DNA from: Enterobacterales bacterium
GTDB taxonomy: Bacteria; Pseudomonadota; Gammaproteobacteria; Enterobacterales; Enterobacteriaceae
Reading direction: 5' to 3'
NCBI GenBank assembly: GCA_015654925.1
Contig: JAATFX010000140.1
Location: forward strand, 1 to 52,270
DNA length: 52,270 nucleotides
Every line of letters begins with the position of its first letter. The stretch's first letter is position 1. Position numbers and translations under genes: made by a program. Below are positions 43,392 through 51,893 of the stretch, piece after piece. The notes below the pieces were generated by a model, which did not search any database, had not been told where the DNA came from, and saw only the letters and a program-made list of their open reading frames with translations.

Positions 43392-43426
43392 GCTGCTGAA
43401 CCCGTCGTTTCACGACGTTCGGCAGC
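43392..43426 (+). other. Two-part hairpin in the ibaG-murA spacer
   Basis: An outer GCTGC/GCAGC stem (43392-43396, 43422-43426) encloses a perfect CGTCGT-TTC-ACGACG stem (43403-43417). It begins directly after the ibaG stop and has no T run. It may be a partial terminator or a leader element of murA. Confidence 0.45.
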
Positions 43427-43456
43427 CCAGCCCCCGATAAACAGAGAGCAGTTGTG

Positions 43457-44716
43457 ATGGATAAATTTCGTGTCCAGGGTCCAACCCGGTTAAGTGGTGA
43501 AGTGACAATTTCCGGCGCCAAAAATGCGGCATTGCCGATTTTGTTTGCCGCGCTGCTGGCTGAAAAGCCGGTGGAAATACAAAATGTACCAAAGTTAAAA
43601 GATATTGATACCACCATGCTCCTGCTCAGCCAACTCGGGGCGAAGGTGGAGCGTAATGGGTCGGTCCACGTGGACGCGAGCGGCGTTAATGTGTTCTGCG
43701 CACCCTATGATCTGGTGAAAACCATGCGTGCTTCCATCTGGGCGCTGGGGCCGCTGGTGGCGCGTTTCGGCCAGGGCCAGGTTTCCCTGCCCGGCGGCTG
43801 CGCCATAGGCGCGCGGCCGGTGGATTTGCACATTACCGGCCTTGAACAGCTGGGCGCGACCATCAAGCTTGAAGAGGGTTACGTCAAGGCTTCCGTCGAC
43901 GGCCGCCTGCGCGGCGCGCACATCGTCATGGATAAAGTGAGCGTGGGCGCCACCGTGACCATCATGAGCGCGGCCACCCTGGCGGAAGGCACCACCATTA
44001 TCGAAAACGCCGCCCGCGAGCCGGAGATTGTCGATACCGCCAATTTCCTGATTACGCTGGGGGCGAATATCAGCGGTGCCGGCACCGATAAAATTACCAT
44101 TGAAGGCGTGGCCCATTTGGGCGGCGGGGTTTACCGCGTGCTGCCCGATCGCATCGAAACCGGTACTTTTCTGGTGGCGGCGGCCATTTCCGGCGGCAAG
44201 GTATTATGCAAGTCTACCCGTCCGGATACGCTGGATGCGGTGCTGGCAAAGCTGCGCGAAGCCGGGGCGGATATTGAAACCGGTGAAGACTGGATCAGCC
44301 TGGATATGCACGGCAAGCGGCCCAAGGCCATCACGGTGCGTACCGCGCCTCACCCGGGGTTCCCCACGGATATGCAGGCGCAATTCAGCCTGTTGAACCT
44401 GGTGGCGGAAGGCACCGGCGTGATTACCGAAACCATCTTTGAAAACCGCTTTATGCACGTGCCCGAGCTGATTCGTATGGGCGCGCGCGCGGAAATCGAA
44501 AGCAACACCGTGATATGCCACGGAGTCGAGACGCTGTCCGGCGCCCAGGTCATGGCTACCGACCTGCGCGCTTCAGCCAGCCTGGTACTGGCCGGTTGCA
44601 TTGCGGAAGGCGTCACGGTGGTCGATCGCATTTACCATATCGATCGCGGTTATGATTGCATCGAAGCGAAGCTGCGCAAGCTTGGCGCCAATATTGAACG
44701 TATTTCCGGCGAGTAA
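43457..44716 (+). CDS. murA: UDP-N-acetylglucosamine 1-carboxyvinyltransferase MurA
   Basis: First committed enzyme of peptidoglycan synthesis: transfers enolpyruvate from PEP to UDP-GlcNAc; target of fosfomycin. The protein is 419 residues as in E. coli. Catalytic Cys115 is in PGGCAIGARP, and SGAKNAALP near the N-terminus and RASASLVLAG near the C-terminus are conserved. The fosfomycin-binding Cys is unchanged. The ATG at 43457 is chosen over an in-frame GTG one codon earlier. Confidence 0.98.
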   Translation: MDKFRVQGPTRLSGEVTISGAKNAALPILFAALLAEKPVEIQNVPKLKDIDTTMLLLSQLGAKVERNGSVHVDASGVNVFCAPYDLVKTMRASIWALGPLVARFGQGQVSLPGGCAIGARPVDLHITGLEQLGATIKLEEGYVKASVDGRLRGAHIVMDKVSVGATVTIMSAATLAEGTTIIENAAREPEIVDTANFLITLGANISGAGTDKITIEGVAHLGGGVYRVLPDRIETGTFLVAAAISGGKVLCKSTRPDTLDAVLAKLREAGADIETGEDWISLDMHGKRPKAITVRTAPHPGFPTDMQAQFSLLNLVAEGTGVITETIFENRFMHVPELIRMGARAEIESNTVICHGVETLSGAQVMATDLRASASLVLAGCIAEGVTVVDRIYHIDRGYDCIEAKLRKLGANIERISGE

Positions 44717-44729
44717 TCCGCGTTTACCG

Positions 44730-44779
44730 TGCCGATAGTCCCCCGCGGCCACATTTACCGCCGCGGGGGACTATCGGCA
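44730..44779. terminator. 19-bp perfect hairpin after murA
   Basis: The left arm at 44730-44748 (TGCCGATAGTCCCCCGCGG) and the right arm at 44761-44779 are exact reverse complements, with a 12-nt loop. It lies 13 bp after the murA stop and 24 bp before the stop of the convergent gene. The following TATTCTTT is a weak T tract on the plus strand. It is the strongest stem in the window and very likely ends murA transcription; it could serve both strands. Confidence 0.75.
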
Positions 44780-44803
44780 TATTCTTTCCCGGTTCAAGCC
44801 GGG

Positions 44804-46504
44804 TCAGTATTCCGGTTGGCTTTGCCCCGGCAAAGATGCGCCAGCCATTGCCATTCCTTCCTCGTAATACCGCTGTAGCCTTTCCATATTGGCCGGTTCG
44901 CTAATGCCATATTTCTTGGCGATGTGCAGCGGATGCTCGCCGCGTAGGGCCTCAATTCTGACGACGCTGTTGGTGGAATAGGACTCCAGCAAGCATAATG
45001 TGGTCGATATTATGGATAATGTGGGGTGCGACATTTTAAGTATCCTGGCCAGTCCATATTTTTCAGCCACTCGCCAACAATGAGCGCCTTGCTCCACTTC
45101 TTTGCGGGCGACGTTTTCAACGCAAAAAATCTCAAGCTGAATAATGGACGGCGGGGAAAAGATGCCATATCGCGCGGCTACCGCGGTACAGTTTATGCCT
45201 GCCGCGATGTCCCGTTTGCCGCAGTATTCTATTGATAGCCACTCCAGCATTCGGCGGGCAGGGTCAAACCGGATACCGTACATCATGGCTATTTCATCGC
45301 AGCGGCGGCCGGCCCTGGCTTGCTCGCCCGCCGGCCCGTTTACGGCATGCCGCTCCAGGATTTCGCGGTTTGCCTGGGTCACTATGCCGTAGCGATGGGC
45401 CACTTCCTGGCAATTACCGCCGTTTATCACCTGCCGCGAGGCCACATGTTCGATACTGGCCTGCTCCATTAACTGGCGCAAATGCAGTAACGAGATGCCG
45501 TAACGCAGCGCGATTTGGCTGCAATTGTCTCCCGCCTCCACCGCAAGCAGGCCATGGCGGCTTAAAACCGTGCTTTCCAGCTCATGCAGCGCGCTGGCCG
45601 AGCCGATCCCATAGCGGGTTGCAATGGTAAAGCAGTTTACCCCGGACATGGCGTGATGCAGGGCCGGCCCCTTGAGGGCAAATCGCTCAAGCAATTCTAT
45701 TCCTTCCCGCGAGCTGATGGCATAACGCTCGGCAATGTCCCGGCAATTGCCGCCCGCCAGGGCCTCCTCCCCCGCCAGGCCATCGATAAAGTGCTTTTCG
45801 AGCAATATCAGCACCGGATTGTCCTGGCCAATACCAAACCTGGCCGCCAGGCTCCCGCAATGGCGTGCGGCCATGGCCTGGGTACCTAGCCATCGGGCGA
45901 AGACTGCTTGCCCGCTATTGAGCGCCGCCAGCAGTTCCGCCATGGCCGTAACGGTTGACAGCAGGGGTTGCGCCGTGGCTGAAAACAGCCGTAGCGCCTG
46001 GCGCGCGTCATTAGCGGCCGTTACGTCCCGCGGCGCTAAACCGGCGCATAACCGAAATATTTTACCGCTGAGCAGCAGCAGCGCCGTGGTTTTAAGTCCT
46101 GCGGGCAGGGTGGCAACCTGCTTCAGGGCAGCCGCGAAGTCGGCGCCGGTCATCACCGCCGGGATCGTTTCAGCCATAATCTCGCCAAACTTGACCTCGC
46201 TGGCTATATAGCGCTGCTGCGGGAGCGGCAGCACCCCGGCGAAAGCCCGCCGCATCCCGTAAGGCAGGTACCGGACGATATGACCGATGACCAGCGGCGG
46301 CATGTCCGCCAGCGTCCGTCTGGGACGGCAATCGATCGCGGCGCCCGCGGCCTTGCGCGGGTGGACGGCGATGTTGGCCGCCTGGGCAAGCGTCGCCAAC
46401 GGCGATAATGCGGCATTTTTATGCCGGCCGGGGGCCGATTGGGTTAACGGGTGAAAGGAACCAGAGAACAACGTACCGGCTATCGCATGATGGGCCACGG
46501 GCAT
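44804..46504 (-). CDS. Cys-containing 37-residue repeat protein with F-box-like segment
   Basis: The 566-residue protein belongs to no family I can name. Residues about 1-60 are polar and low in structure. Residues 65-100 (LADMPPLVIGHIVRYLP followed by a helical RRAFAGV) resemble an F-box helix pattern. From about 208 there are eight repeats with consensus GxNCxxIAxRYGI then about eight residues and LExxxI. Their cysteines are at 216, 254, 291, 328, 365, 402, 439 and 476, spaced 37 residues apart after the first gap of 38. A ninth unit (about 515-550) keeps IAKKYGIS but not the Cys. The GxxCxxIAxxYGI core is like a LysM core (fungal type also has this Cys), but units are shorter than LysM and there is no signal peptide. 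AGAGGA is 8 nt before the ATG. An intracellular helical-repeat scaffold or host-directed effector is possible; function unknown. Confidence 0.7.
   Translation of the reverse strand: MPVAHHAIAGTLFSGSFHPLTQSAPGRHKNAALSPLATLAQAANIAVHPRKAAGAAIDCRPRRTLADMPPLVIGHIVRYLPYGMRRAFAGVLPLPQQRYIASEVKFGEIMAETIPAVMTGADFAAALKQVATLPAGLKTTALLLLSGKIFRLCAGLAPRDVTAANDARQALRLFSATAQPLLSTVTAMAELLAALNSGQAVFARWLGTQAMAARHCGSLAARFGIGQDNPVLILLEKHFIDGLAGEEALAGGNCRDIAERYAISSREGIELLERFALKGPALHHAMSGVNCFTIATRYGIGSASALHELESTVLSRHGLLAVEAGDNCSQIALRYGISLLHLRQLMEQASIEHVASRQVINGGNCQEVAHRYGIVTQANREILERHAVNGPAGEQARAGRRCDEIAMMYGIRFDPARRMLEWLSIEYCGKRDIAAGINCTAVAARYGIFSPPSIIQLEIFCVENVARKEVEQGAHCWRVAEKYGLARILKMSHPTLSIISTTLCLLESYSTNSVVRIEALRGEHPLHIAKKYGISEPANMERLQRYYEEGMAMAGASLPGQSQPEY
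44885..45883 (-). repeat. 111-bp tandem coding repeats (37 residues each)
   Basis: Nine units encode the repeat region of the 566-residue protein. Seven consecutive Cys codons are exactly 111 bp apart or, for the first gap, 114 bp. DNA identity between units is low while the protein pattern is kept, so the array is old and under selection rather than a recent expansion. Confidence 0.8.
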
Positions 46505-46714
46505 GGCATTTTCCTCTTCATCATTACACCTGGGTTGACGATTTTGTACGACGGCGAATCGCTACCGGCAGGTAACATTGACATGAGCATGCATATCAGG
46601 AGCGACGGCGATATGTGCCCAAACCACCATTTTGACGGGGGTATTCTATAGGGCTGGGAAAGCGTTTCGGGATATTTTCGCGGTTTGTTTGTGAAATGTT
46701 TGGAATATCCGGTG

Positions 46715-47782
46715 TCAATCGGATGCTGGATATTCCTGAATGGTGACTTTTAATGTCAGTTTGGTACCGTTGCGCATAATCACGACCGGGATCGCGGACC
46801 CCGGCCTTATTTCCGCTACCTGATCCATGGTTTCGATAGCCGAAATCGCCGCTTTGTTATTGACGCTGAGGATGACATCGTTGATCTGAATACCAGCCTG
46901 CGCCGCCGGACCGCCCGGCGTGACTTCGTTAACGATAATGCCTTGAATCCGGTCCATATTGGCGCCGGTGGTGTGCAACGGCGCCACTTCACGTCCGCCG
47001 ATACCGATGTACCCGCGGATTACCCGGCCGTCGCGAATCAGCTTATTCATCACTTTGCTGGCCAGGGCGGTGGGAATCGCGAAGCCGATGCCTTCCGGGG
47101 TCTCGCCATTATTGCTTTTGTCGAACGACAGGGTATTAATCCCCACCAATTCGCCCAGGGAATTGATTAACGCGCCGCCGGAGTTGCCGCGGTTAATGGA
47201 CGCGTCGGTCTGCAGGAAATTTTGCCGCCCGGACGGGCTTAACCCAATGCGCCCGGTGGCGCTGATGATGCCCTGGGTGACGGTCTGGCCCAGGTTGTAG
47301 GGGTTGCCGATGGCCATGACCACATCGCCGATATGGGGAGCGCGGCGGGGGTTGATGGGGATCACCGGCAGGTTATTGGCGTCGATTTTCAGCACGGCCA
47401 GATCGGTGAGGCTATCGGAGCCAACCAGCAGCGCCTCATAGACACGGCCATCCTGCAACGCCACGATAATTTGCTCGGCGTCGTTGATAACGTGTTTGTT
47501 GGTTAGCAGGTAGCCTTTCTGGTTCATGATAACGCCGGAGCCCAGGGTATGGATCTCCAGTTCGTTATGGGAGTTGGTGTTCATGCTGCGATTATAGACG
47601 TTAACTACCGCCGGCGCGGCGCGGCGCACCGCCAGATTATAACTGACCGGGGTCTCGTCATCGCTGTCGTTGTGGCCCGCCAGCAGGGCGCCGGTGGTGG
47701 AACGCAGCGCAGGCACCGCCAGCAGCAAAATGCCCGCGATGATAAGACCAAAAATAACCGCACGTAACAGCTTAACCAGCAT
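46715..47782 (-). CDS. degS: Outer-membrane-stress sensor protease DegS
   Basis: Inner-membrane-anchored serine protease that cleaves RseA when its PDZ domain binds misfolded porin C-termini, starting the sigma-E response. The protein is 355 residues, the same as E. coli. An N-terminal membrane helix (about 5-25) precedes a trypsin-like domain with the triad motifs TNKHVIND, TDLAVLK and GNSGGAL, then one PDZ domain. The ATG at 47782 is chosen because the family starts MxVKLLR. It lies downstream of degQ on the same strand. Confidence 0.97.
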   Translation of the reverse strand: MLVKLLRAVIFGLIIAGILLLAVPALRSTTGALLAGHNDSDDETPVSYNLAVRRAAPAVVNVYNRSMNTNSHNELEIHTLGSGVIMNQKGYLLTNKHVINDAEQIIVALQDGRVYEALLVGSDSLTDLAVLKIDANNLPVIPINPRRAPHIGDVVMAIGNPYNLGQTVTQGIISATGRIGLSPSGRQNFLQTDASINRGNSGGALINSLGELVGINTLSFDKSNNGETPEGIGFAIPTALASKVMNKLIRDGRVIRGYIGIGGREVAPLHTTGANMDRIQGIIVNEVTPGGPAAQAGIQINDVILSVNNKAAISAIETMDQVAEIRPGSAIPVVIMRNGTKLTLKVTIQEYPASD

Positions 47783-47829
47783 GATATCCGAACATGAGTA
47801 TGGCAATAGCGGCAGGATAGCATGAGTTA

Positions 47830-47862
47830 ATCGGACACCCCATGGTCAGTGTCCGATTTTTT
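47830..47862. terminator. Hairpin with T run between degQ and degS
   Basis: ATCGGACAC (47830-47838) pairs with GTGTCCGAT (47849-47857), with six T at 47857-47862 on the plus strand. On the minus strand, where degQ is read, the stem is preceded by A and followed by only TTAAC. It therefore looks best as a plus-strand terminator but probably also weakens degQ read-through into degS. Confidence 0.55.
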
Positions 47863-47868
47863 GTAAGA

Positions 47869-49248
47869 TCAACGCAATAACAAGAAAATGCTCTCATCGC
47901 CGCGCATGATATTCAGCGCTATTACCGCGGGTTTGGCTTCCAGTACCTTGCGTAATTGCAGAATATTTTCCACCCGTTCGCGGTTGATGCCGACGATTAC
48001 GTCCCCTTTGTGCAGGCCGATTTGCGCCGCCGGGGTGTCCTTGGCCACATCATCCACCATCACGCCTTTGGTGGTGCCGTCCTTCAATTGGCCGTTGCTC
48101 AGGGAGGCGCCTTGCAGGGCCGGGGTCAGGACTTCCGCGCTGGTGGTGGTGGCGGCGCTATCGTCCAGGGTTACCGTGACGTCCACCGGTTTACCTTCAC
48201 GCAGCAGGCCGAGCTTGACCGCTTTACCCGGCGCGGTGGTACCGATTTTCACCCGCAGCTCCGCAAAGCTGGTGATGGGTTTGCCTTCGATGGAGACGAT
48301 GATATCACCGGCTTTAACCCCGGCTTTGGCCGCGGCGGTGCCCGGCAGCACTTCGCTGACAAATGCGCCGCGCTGGGTATCAATCTTGAACGCCTTCGCC
48401 ATGTCGGCGGTCATTTCACTGCCCTTGATGCCCAGCAGGCCGCGTTTCACCGCGCCGAATTCAATTAACTGCTGGCTGAGGTTCTGCACCATATTGCTGG
48501 GGATGGCGAAGCCGATGCCGATATTGCCGCCGCCGGGAGCCAGAATGGCGGTGTTGATGCCGATCAGCTCGCCGTTCAGATTAATCAGCGCGCCGCCGGA
48601 GTTGCCGCGGTTAATCGAAGCGTCGGTCTGGATAAAGTTTTCCAGGCCTTCCAGGTTCAGCCCGCTGCGCCCGAGCGCCGAGATAATACCGGAGGTCGCC
48701 GTCTGGCCCAGGCCGAAGGGGTTGCCTACCGCCACGGCGAAATCACCGACCCGCAGGGTGTCGGAGTCGGCCATTTTCACCTGGGTGAGGTTTTTCGGCG
48801 ATGGTAATTGCAACAGCGCCAGGTCGGTCTGCTCGTCGCGCCCCACGAGTTTGGCGTCGAATTCGCGCCCGTCGTTCAGCTGGACTTTGATTTTATCCGC
48901 GCCGTTCACTACGTGGTTGTTGGTGATGACATAGCCTTTTTCGGCATTGATGATGACGCCGGAGCCCAGCCCTTCAAACGGCCGGGAATCGCCGGGCTGC
49001 TGGTCGGTCGGGGCGTTCGGCCCGAAAAAGTATTTAAATTCCTTGGGCAGATTTTGGCGCTGCACTTGCTGCGTGCCTTCGACATGCACGCTGACCACCG
49101 CGGGAAGCACTTTTTCCAGCATGGGCGCCAGGCTTGGCATGGTCTGGCCCGGCACCGCGGCGGGAAGCGCCGCTTCGACGGGCATGAACGAGGTAAGGCC
49201 GAGTCCGATACAAAGTGCCAGTGCGCTGAATAAAGGTGTTGTTTTCAT
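47869..49248 (-). CDS. degQ: Periplasmic serine endoprotease DegQ
   Basis: HtrA-family protease/chaperone of the periplasm, 459 residues (E. coli 455). A signal peptide (about 1-26) is followed by a protease domain with TNNHVVNG, TDLALLQ and GNSGGALI, then two PDZ domains. The shorter LA-loop region (KEFKYFFG) favours DegQ over DegP. The ATG at 49248 gives a normal signal peptide; 13 more codons upstream are open but unsupported. Confidence 0.95.
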   Translation of the reverse strand: MKTTPLFSALALCIGLGLTSFMPVEAALPAAVPGQTMPSLAPMLEKVLPAVVSVHVEGTQQVQRQNLPKEFKYFFGPNAPTDQQPGDSRPFEGLGSGVIINAEKGYVITNNHVVNGADKIKVQLNDGREFDAKLVGRDEQTDLALLQLPSPKNLTQVKMADSDTLRVGDFAVAVGNPFGLGQTATSGIISALGRSGLNLEGLENFIQTDASINRGNSGGALINLNGELIGINTAILAPGGGNIGIGFAIPSNMVQNLSQQLIEFGAVKRGLLGIKGSEMTADMAKAFKIDTQRGAFVSEVLPGTAAAKAGVKAGDIIVSIEGKPITSFAELRVKIGTTAPGKAVKLGLLREGKPVDVTVTLDDSAATTTSAEVLTPALQGASLSNGQLKDGTTKGVMVDDVAKDTPAAQIGLHKGDVIVGINRERVENILQLRKVLEAKPAVIALNIMRGDESIFLLLR

Positions 49249-49436
49249 TAAACTTGTTACTCTCTTGCTGTCCGTGAACGACGCCATTAATCATTAACCA
49301 TGTTAAAACGCCACTTTGAGATACTTTATGACCCTGCCAAAGCGGCTAAAGTTCACTGCCGGCGCGCGAAGATTGCCCCGACGGGAGCATAACTCCGTCC
49401 GTCGGGCCGCCGGGTTTTCTTGCCGGTCCGATGCGT

Positions 49437-49841
49437 TTACTTGCGCGGTTCCCGGGTGGTTCTCAGCAGGCCGGTGGCGCTTTCGGGGTAATCGCGCGGC
49501 TGCATGCCCGCCGGGATCTGATCGTTATCCGCTTCGGCTTCGGTCAGGCGATAGCGGAACGGATTGTTTTCACCGGGCATATTCGGCAGCAGGCTGCTGG
49601 AACCCTTTGCCATATGCTGATACAGCTGGCGATAATCATCGGCCATATTATCCAGCAGCTCCGCGCTGCGGGCGAAGTGCCCGGTCAATTCCTGGCGGTA
49701 CTCTTCCAGTTCCGCCTTGCTCTTTTCCAATTCATGCTGCAGCGTCTGCTGCTGACGAAGTTTACGGTTGCCAAACCGCATTGCGACCGCACCGATGATG
49801 ATACCGACCACTAATCCAATCAGCGCATATTCCCAGGTCAT
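49437..49841 (-). CDS. zapG: Cell-division/envelope protein ZapG (YhcB)
   Basis: Inner-membrane protein with one N-terminal helix (about 4-24) and a coiled-coil cytoplasmic part; linked to cell division, shape and envelope synthesis. The protein is 134 residues (E. coli 132). The first 30 residues, MTWEYALIGLVVG onward, are essentially identical to E. coli. The ATG at 49841 is chosen accordingly. Divergent from zapE. Confidence 0.96.
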   Translation of the reverse strand: MTWEYALIGLVVGIIIGAVAMRFGNRKLRQQQTLQHELEKSKAELEEYRQELTGHFARSAELLDNMADDYRQLYQHMAKGSSSLLPNMPGENNPFRYRLTEAEADNDQIPAGMQPRDYPESATGLLRTTREPRK

Positions 49842-50068
49842 AATGACTCCTATAATTGACTTCGTTGTCCCGCGGGGATTCCTACACTCTATACTACCCA
49901 CTATAACCGTTTACCCCGCCGGTGGGGAATCCCCATAGTATGATAGCCAGTATGACGGCGGATAACGGCAGAAATTTGTGACTATTGTGTTCCGACGCAG
50001 TGCTGTTTAGGATGTGGGCTCACAACAAAATCGTTACAATTATTCTTTGTCAGGGAATGTTGCCTACC

Positions 50069-51202
50069 ATGCATGACACATCGCCGTTATCCCTCTATCA
50101 GCGGATGCTGGCGGAGGGGGAGTATCAGGCCGATGCCGTCCAGGCCGCGGCCGTCGCCAAGCTGGACGTAATCCACCGCGCCTTGGTGGCGCGCCCCGCC
50201 GAGGCCGTCCCGGCCGGCGGCGGCCTGCTGGGGCGGCTGGGTAAAAAACTGCTGGGCAAAACTTCCCCCGCCGTATCCGAACCACCGGTCCGGGGATTAT
50301 ATATGTGGGGCGGGGTGGGACGCGGCAAAACCTGGCTGATGGATCTCTTTTTCCACAGCCTGCCCGGCGAGCGCAAGCTGCGTTTGCATTTTCATCGCTT
50401 CATGCTGCGGGTGCACGAAGAGATGAACCGGTTGCAGGGACAGGCGGACCCGCTGGAAATCGTCGCCGACGGTTTCAAGGCGCAGACCGATGTGCTGTGT
50501 TTCGATGAGTTTTTTGTCTCGGATATCACCGACGCCATGCTGCTGGGTACGCTGATGCAGGCGCTGTTCGCCCGGGGCATCACCCTGGTCGCCACATCCA
50601 ATATCCCGCCGGAAAACCTCTATCGCAACGGCTTGCAACGCGCGCGTTTTTTGCCGGCCATCGATCTCATCACCCGCCATTGCGAGGTGATGAACGTGGA
50701 CGCCGGCATCGATTACCGGCTGCGCACCCTGACCCAGGCGGGCATCTATCTGACGCCGTTAAACGATCGTACCGCCGCTGAGATGGCGCGCATCTTCACC
50801 CGGCTGGCCGGTGAAAAGCCGGACGGCGCGCCGGTGCTGACGGTGAATCACCGCCCTATGCCGACTCTGGGCGCCCGGGCCGGGGTGGTGGCCCTGGACT
50901 TTACGACGCTGTGCGCCGAGGCGCGCAGCCAAAATGACTATATCGTGCTGTCCCGCCTCTATCACAGCGTCCTGCTGCATAATGTCCACGCCATGGGCCC
51001 CCAGGAGGAGAATACCGCGCGGCGGTTCGTGGCCTTGGTGGATGAGTTTTACGAGCGCCAGGTCAAGTTGGTAATAGCCGCCGACGTACCGCTTGAGCAG
51101 CTATACCAGGGCCAACTGCTGGCCTTCGAGTTCCAGCGCTGCCTGTCCCGCCTGCTGGAGATGCAAAGCGAAGAGTATCTCGGCCTGCCGCATCTTCCCT
51201 GA
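50069..51202 (+). CDS. zapE: Cell-division ATPase ZapE
   Basis: AFG1-like P-loop ATPase that associates with the Z ring and is needed under stress. The protein is 377 residues from the chosen ATG (E. coli 375). Walker A GGVGRGKT and Walker B VLCFDEFFV are clear, and SDITDAMLLG and TSNIPPENLYRNGLQR are conserved. An ATG four codons earlier (50057) is almost in contact with the AGGGA at 50052-50056, so the later start with long spacing is preferred; either is possible. Confidence 0.95.
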   Translation: MHDTSPLSLYQRMLAEGEYQADAVQAAAVAKLDVIHRALVARPAEAVPAGGGLLGRLGKKLLGKTSPAVSEPPVRGLYMWGGVGRGKTWLMDLFFHSLPGERKLRLHFHRFMLRVHEEMNRLQGQADPLEIVADGFKAQTDVLCFDEFFVSDITDAMLLGTLMQALFARGITLVATSNIPPENLYRNGLQRARFLPAIDLITRHCEVMNVDAGIDYRLRTLTQAGIYLTPLNDRTAAEMARIFTRLAGEKPDGAPVLTVNHRPMPTLGARAGVVALDFTTLCAEARSQNDYIVLSRLYHSVLLHNVHAMGPQEENTARRFVALVDEFYERQVKLVIAADVPLEQLYQGQLLAFEFQRCLSRLLEMQSEEYLGLPHLP

Positions 51203-51250
51203 ACCCGCGCGCGCCGGGGCAACTGAATAAGACAATACGCTAAATAACTG

Positions 51251-51279
51251 TCGACCTTTGGCGCGGTCTTCTCTATAAT
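51251..51279 (+). promoter_or_regulatory. rplM-rpsI promoter
   Basis: TCGACC (-35) at 51251-51256 and a perfect TATAAT (-10) at 51274-51279 are 17 bp apart, predicting a start near 51286. This leaves a leader of about 160 nt before rplM, which includes a GGTGTTCACC hairpin (about 51410-51420). In E. coli the L13-S9 operon is autoregulated at its leader, so this RNA may be the control site. Confidence 0.65.
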
Positions 51280-51449
51280 CTTGCGACCCCACGTTACAAG
51301 AAGTTTTTTTCCCAAAAACTTCGATCGCGCCAGCAACGGCTATTCGAAGGGGTAGGTTTGCTGGACTAGATAGCCGTGTGAGCCTCATAACTGTTCTTTG
51401 AAGCGTTTGGGTGTTCACCAACGTGTAACTTAATTTGGGTAAGCTTTTA

Positions 51450-51878
51450 ATGAAAACATTTACAGCAAAACCAGAAACCGTAAAACGCGACTGGTATGTT
51501 GTCGACGCCAGCGGCAAAACCCTGGGTCGTCTTGCTACTGAACTGGCTAGTCGCCTGCGCGGGAAGCATAAAGCGGAATTTACGCCGCACGTTGATACCG
51601 GTGATTACATCATCGTATTGAACGCTGAGAAAGTCGCCGTTACCGGCAAAAAGCGTACCGATAAGATTTATTATCACCATACCGGTTTCATCGGCGGTAT
51701 TAAAGAAACGACCTTTGAAGAGATGATTGCCCGCCACCCTGAGCGTGTGATTGAAATCGCGGTTAAAGGCATGCTGCCAAAAGGCCCGCTGGGTCGTGCA
51801 ATGTATCGTAAACTGAAAGTTTACAAGGGTACCGAGCACAACCACGCGGCTCAGCAACCGCAAGTTCTGGACATTTAA
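51450..51878 (+). CDS. rplM: 50S ribosomal protein L13
   Basis: Protein of the large ribosomal subunit, 142 residues as in E. coli. It starts MKTFTAKPETVKRDWYVVD and contains the conserved KGMLPKGPLGRAMYRKL. The ATG at 51450 is used; the frame is open a few codons upstream without family support. rpsI follows after 15 bp. Confidence 0.98.
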   Translation: MKTFTAKPETVKRDWYVVDASGKTLGRLATELASRLRGKHKAEFTPHVDTGDYIIVLNAEKVAVTGKKRTDKIYYHHTGFIGGIKETTFEEMIARHPERVIEIAVKGMLPKGPLGRAMYRKLKVYKGTEHNHAAQQPQVLDI

Positions 51879-51893
51879 TCGGGATTATAGGCA

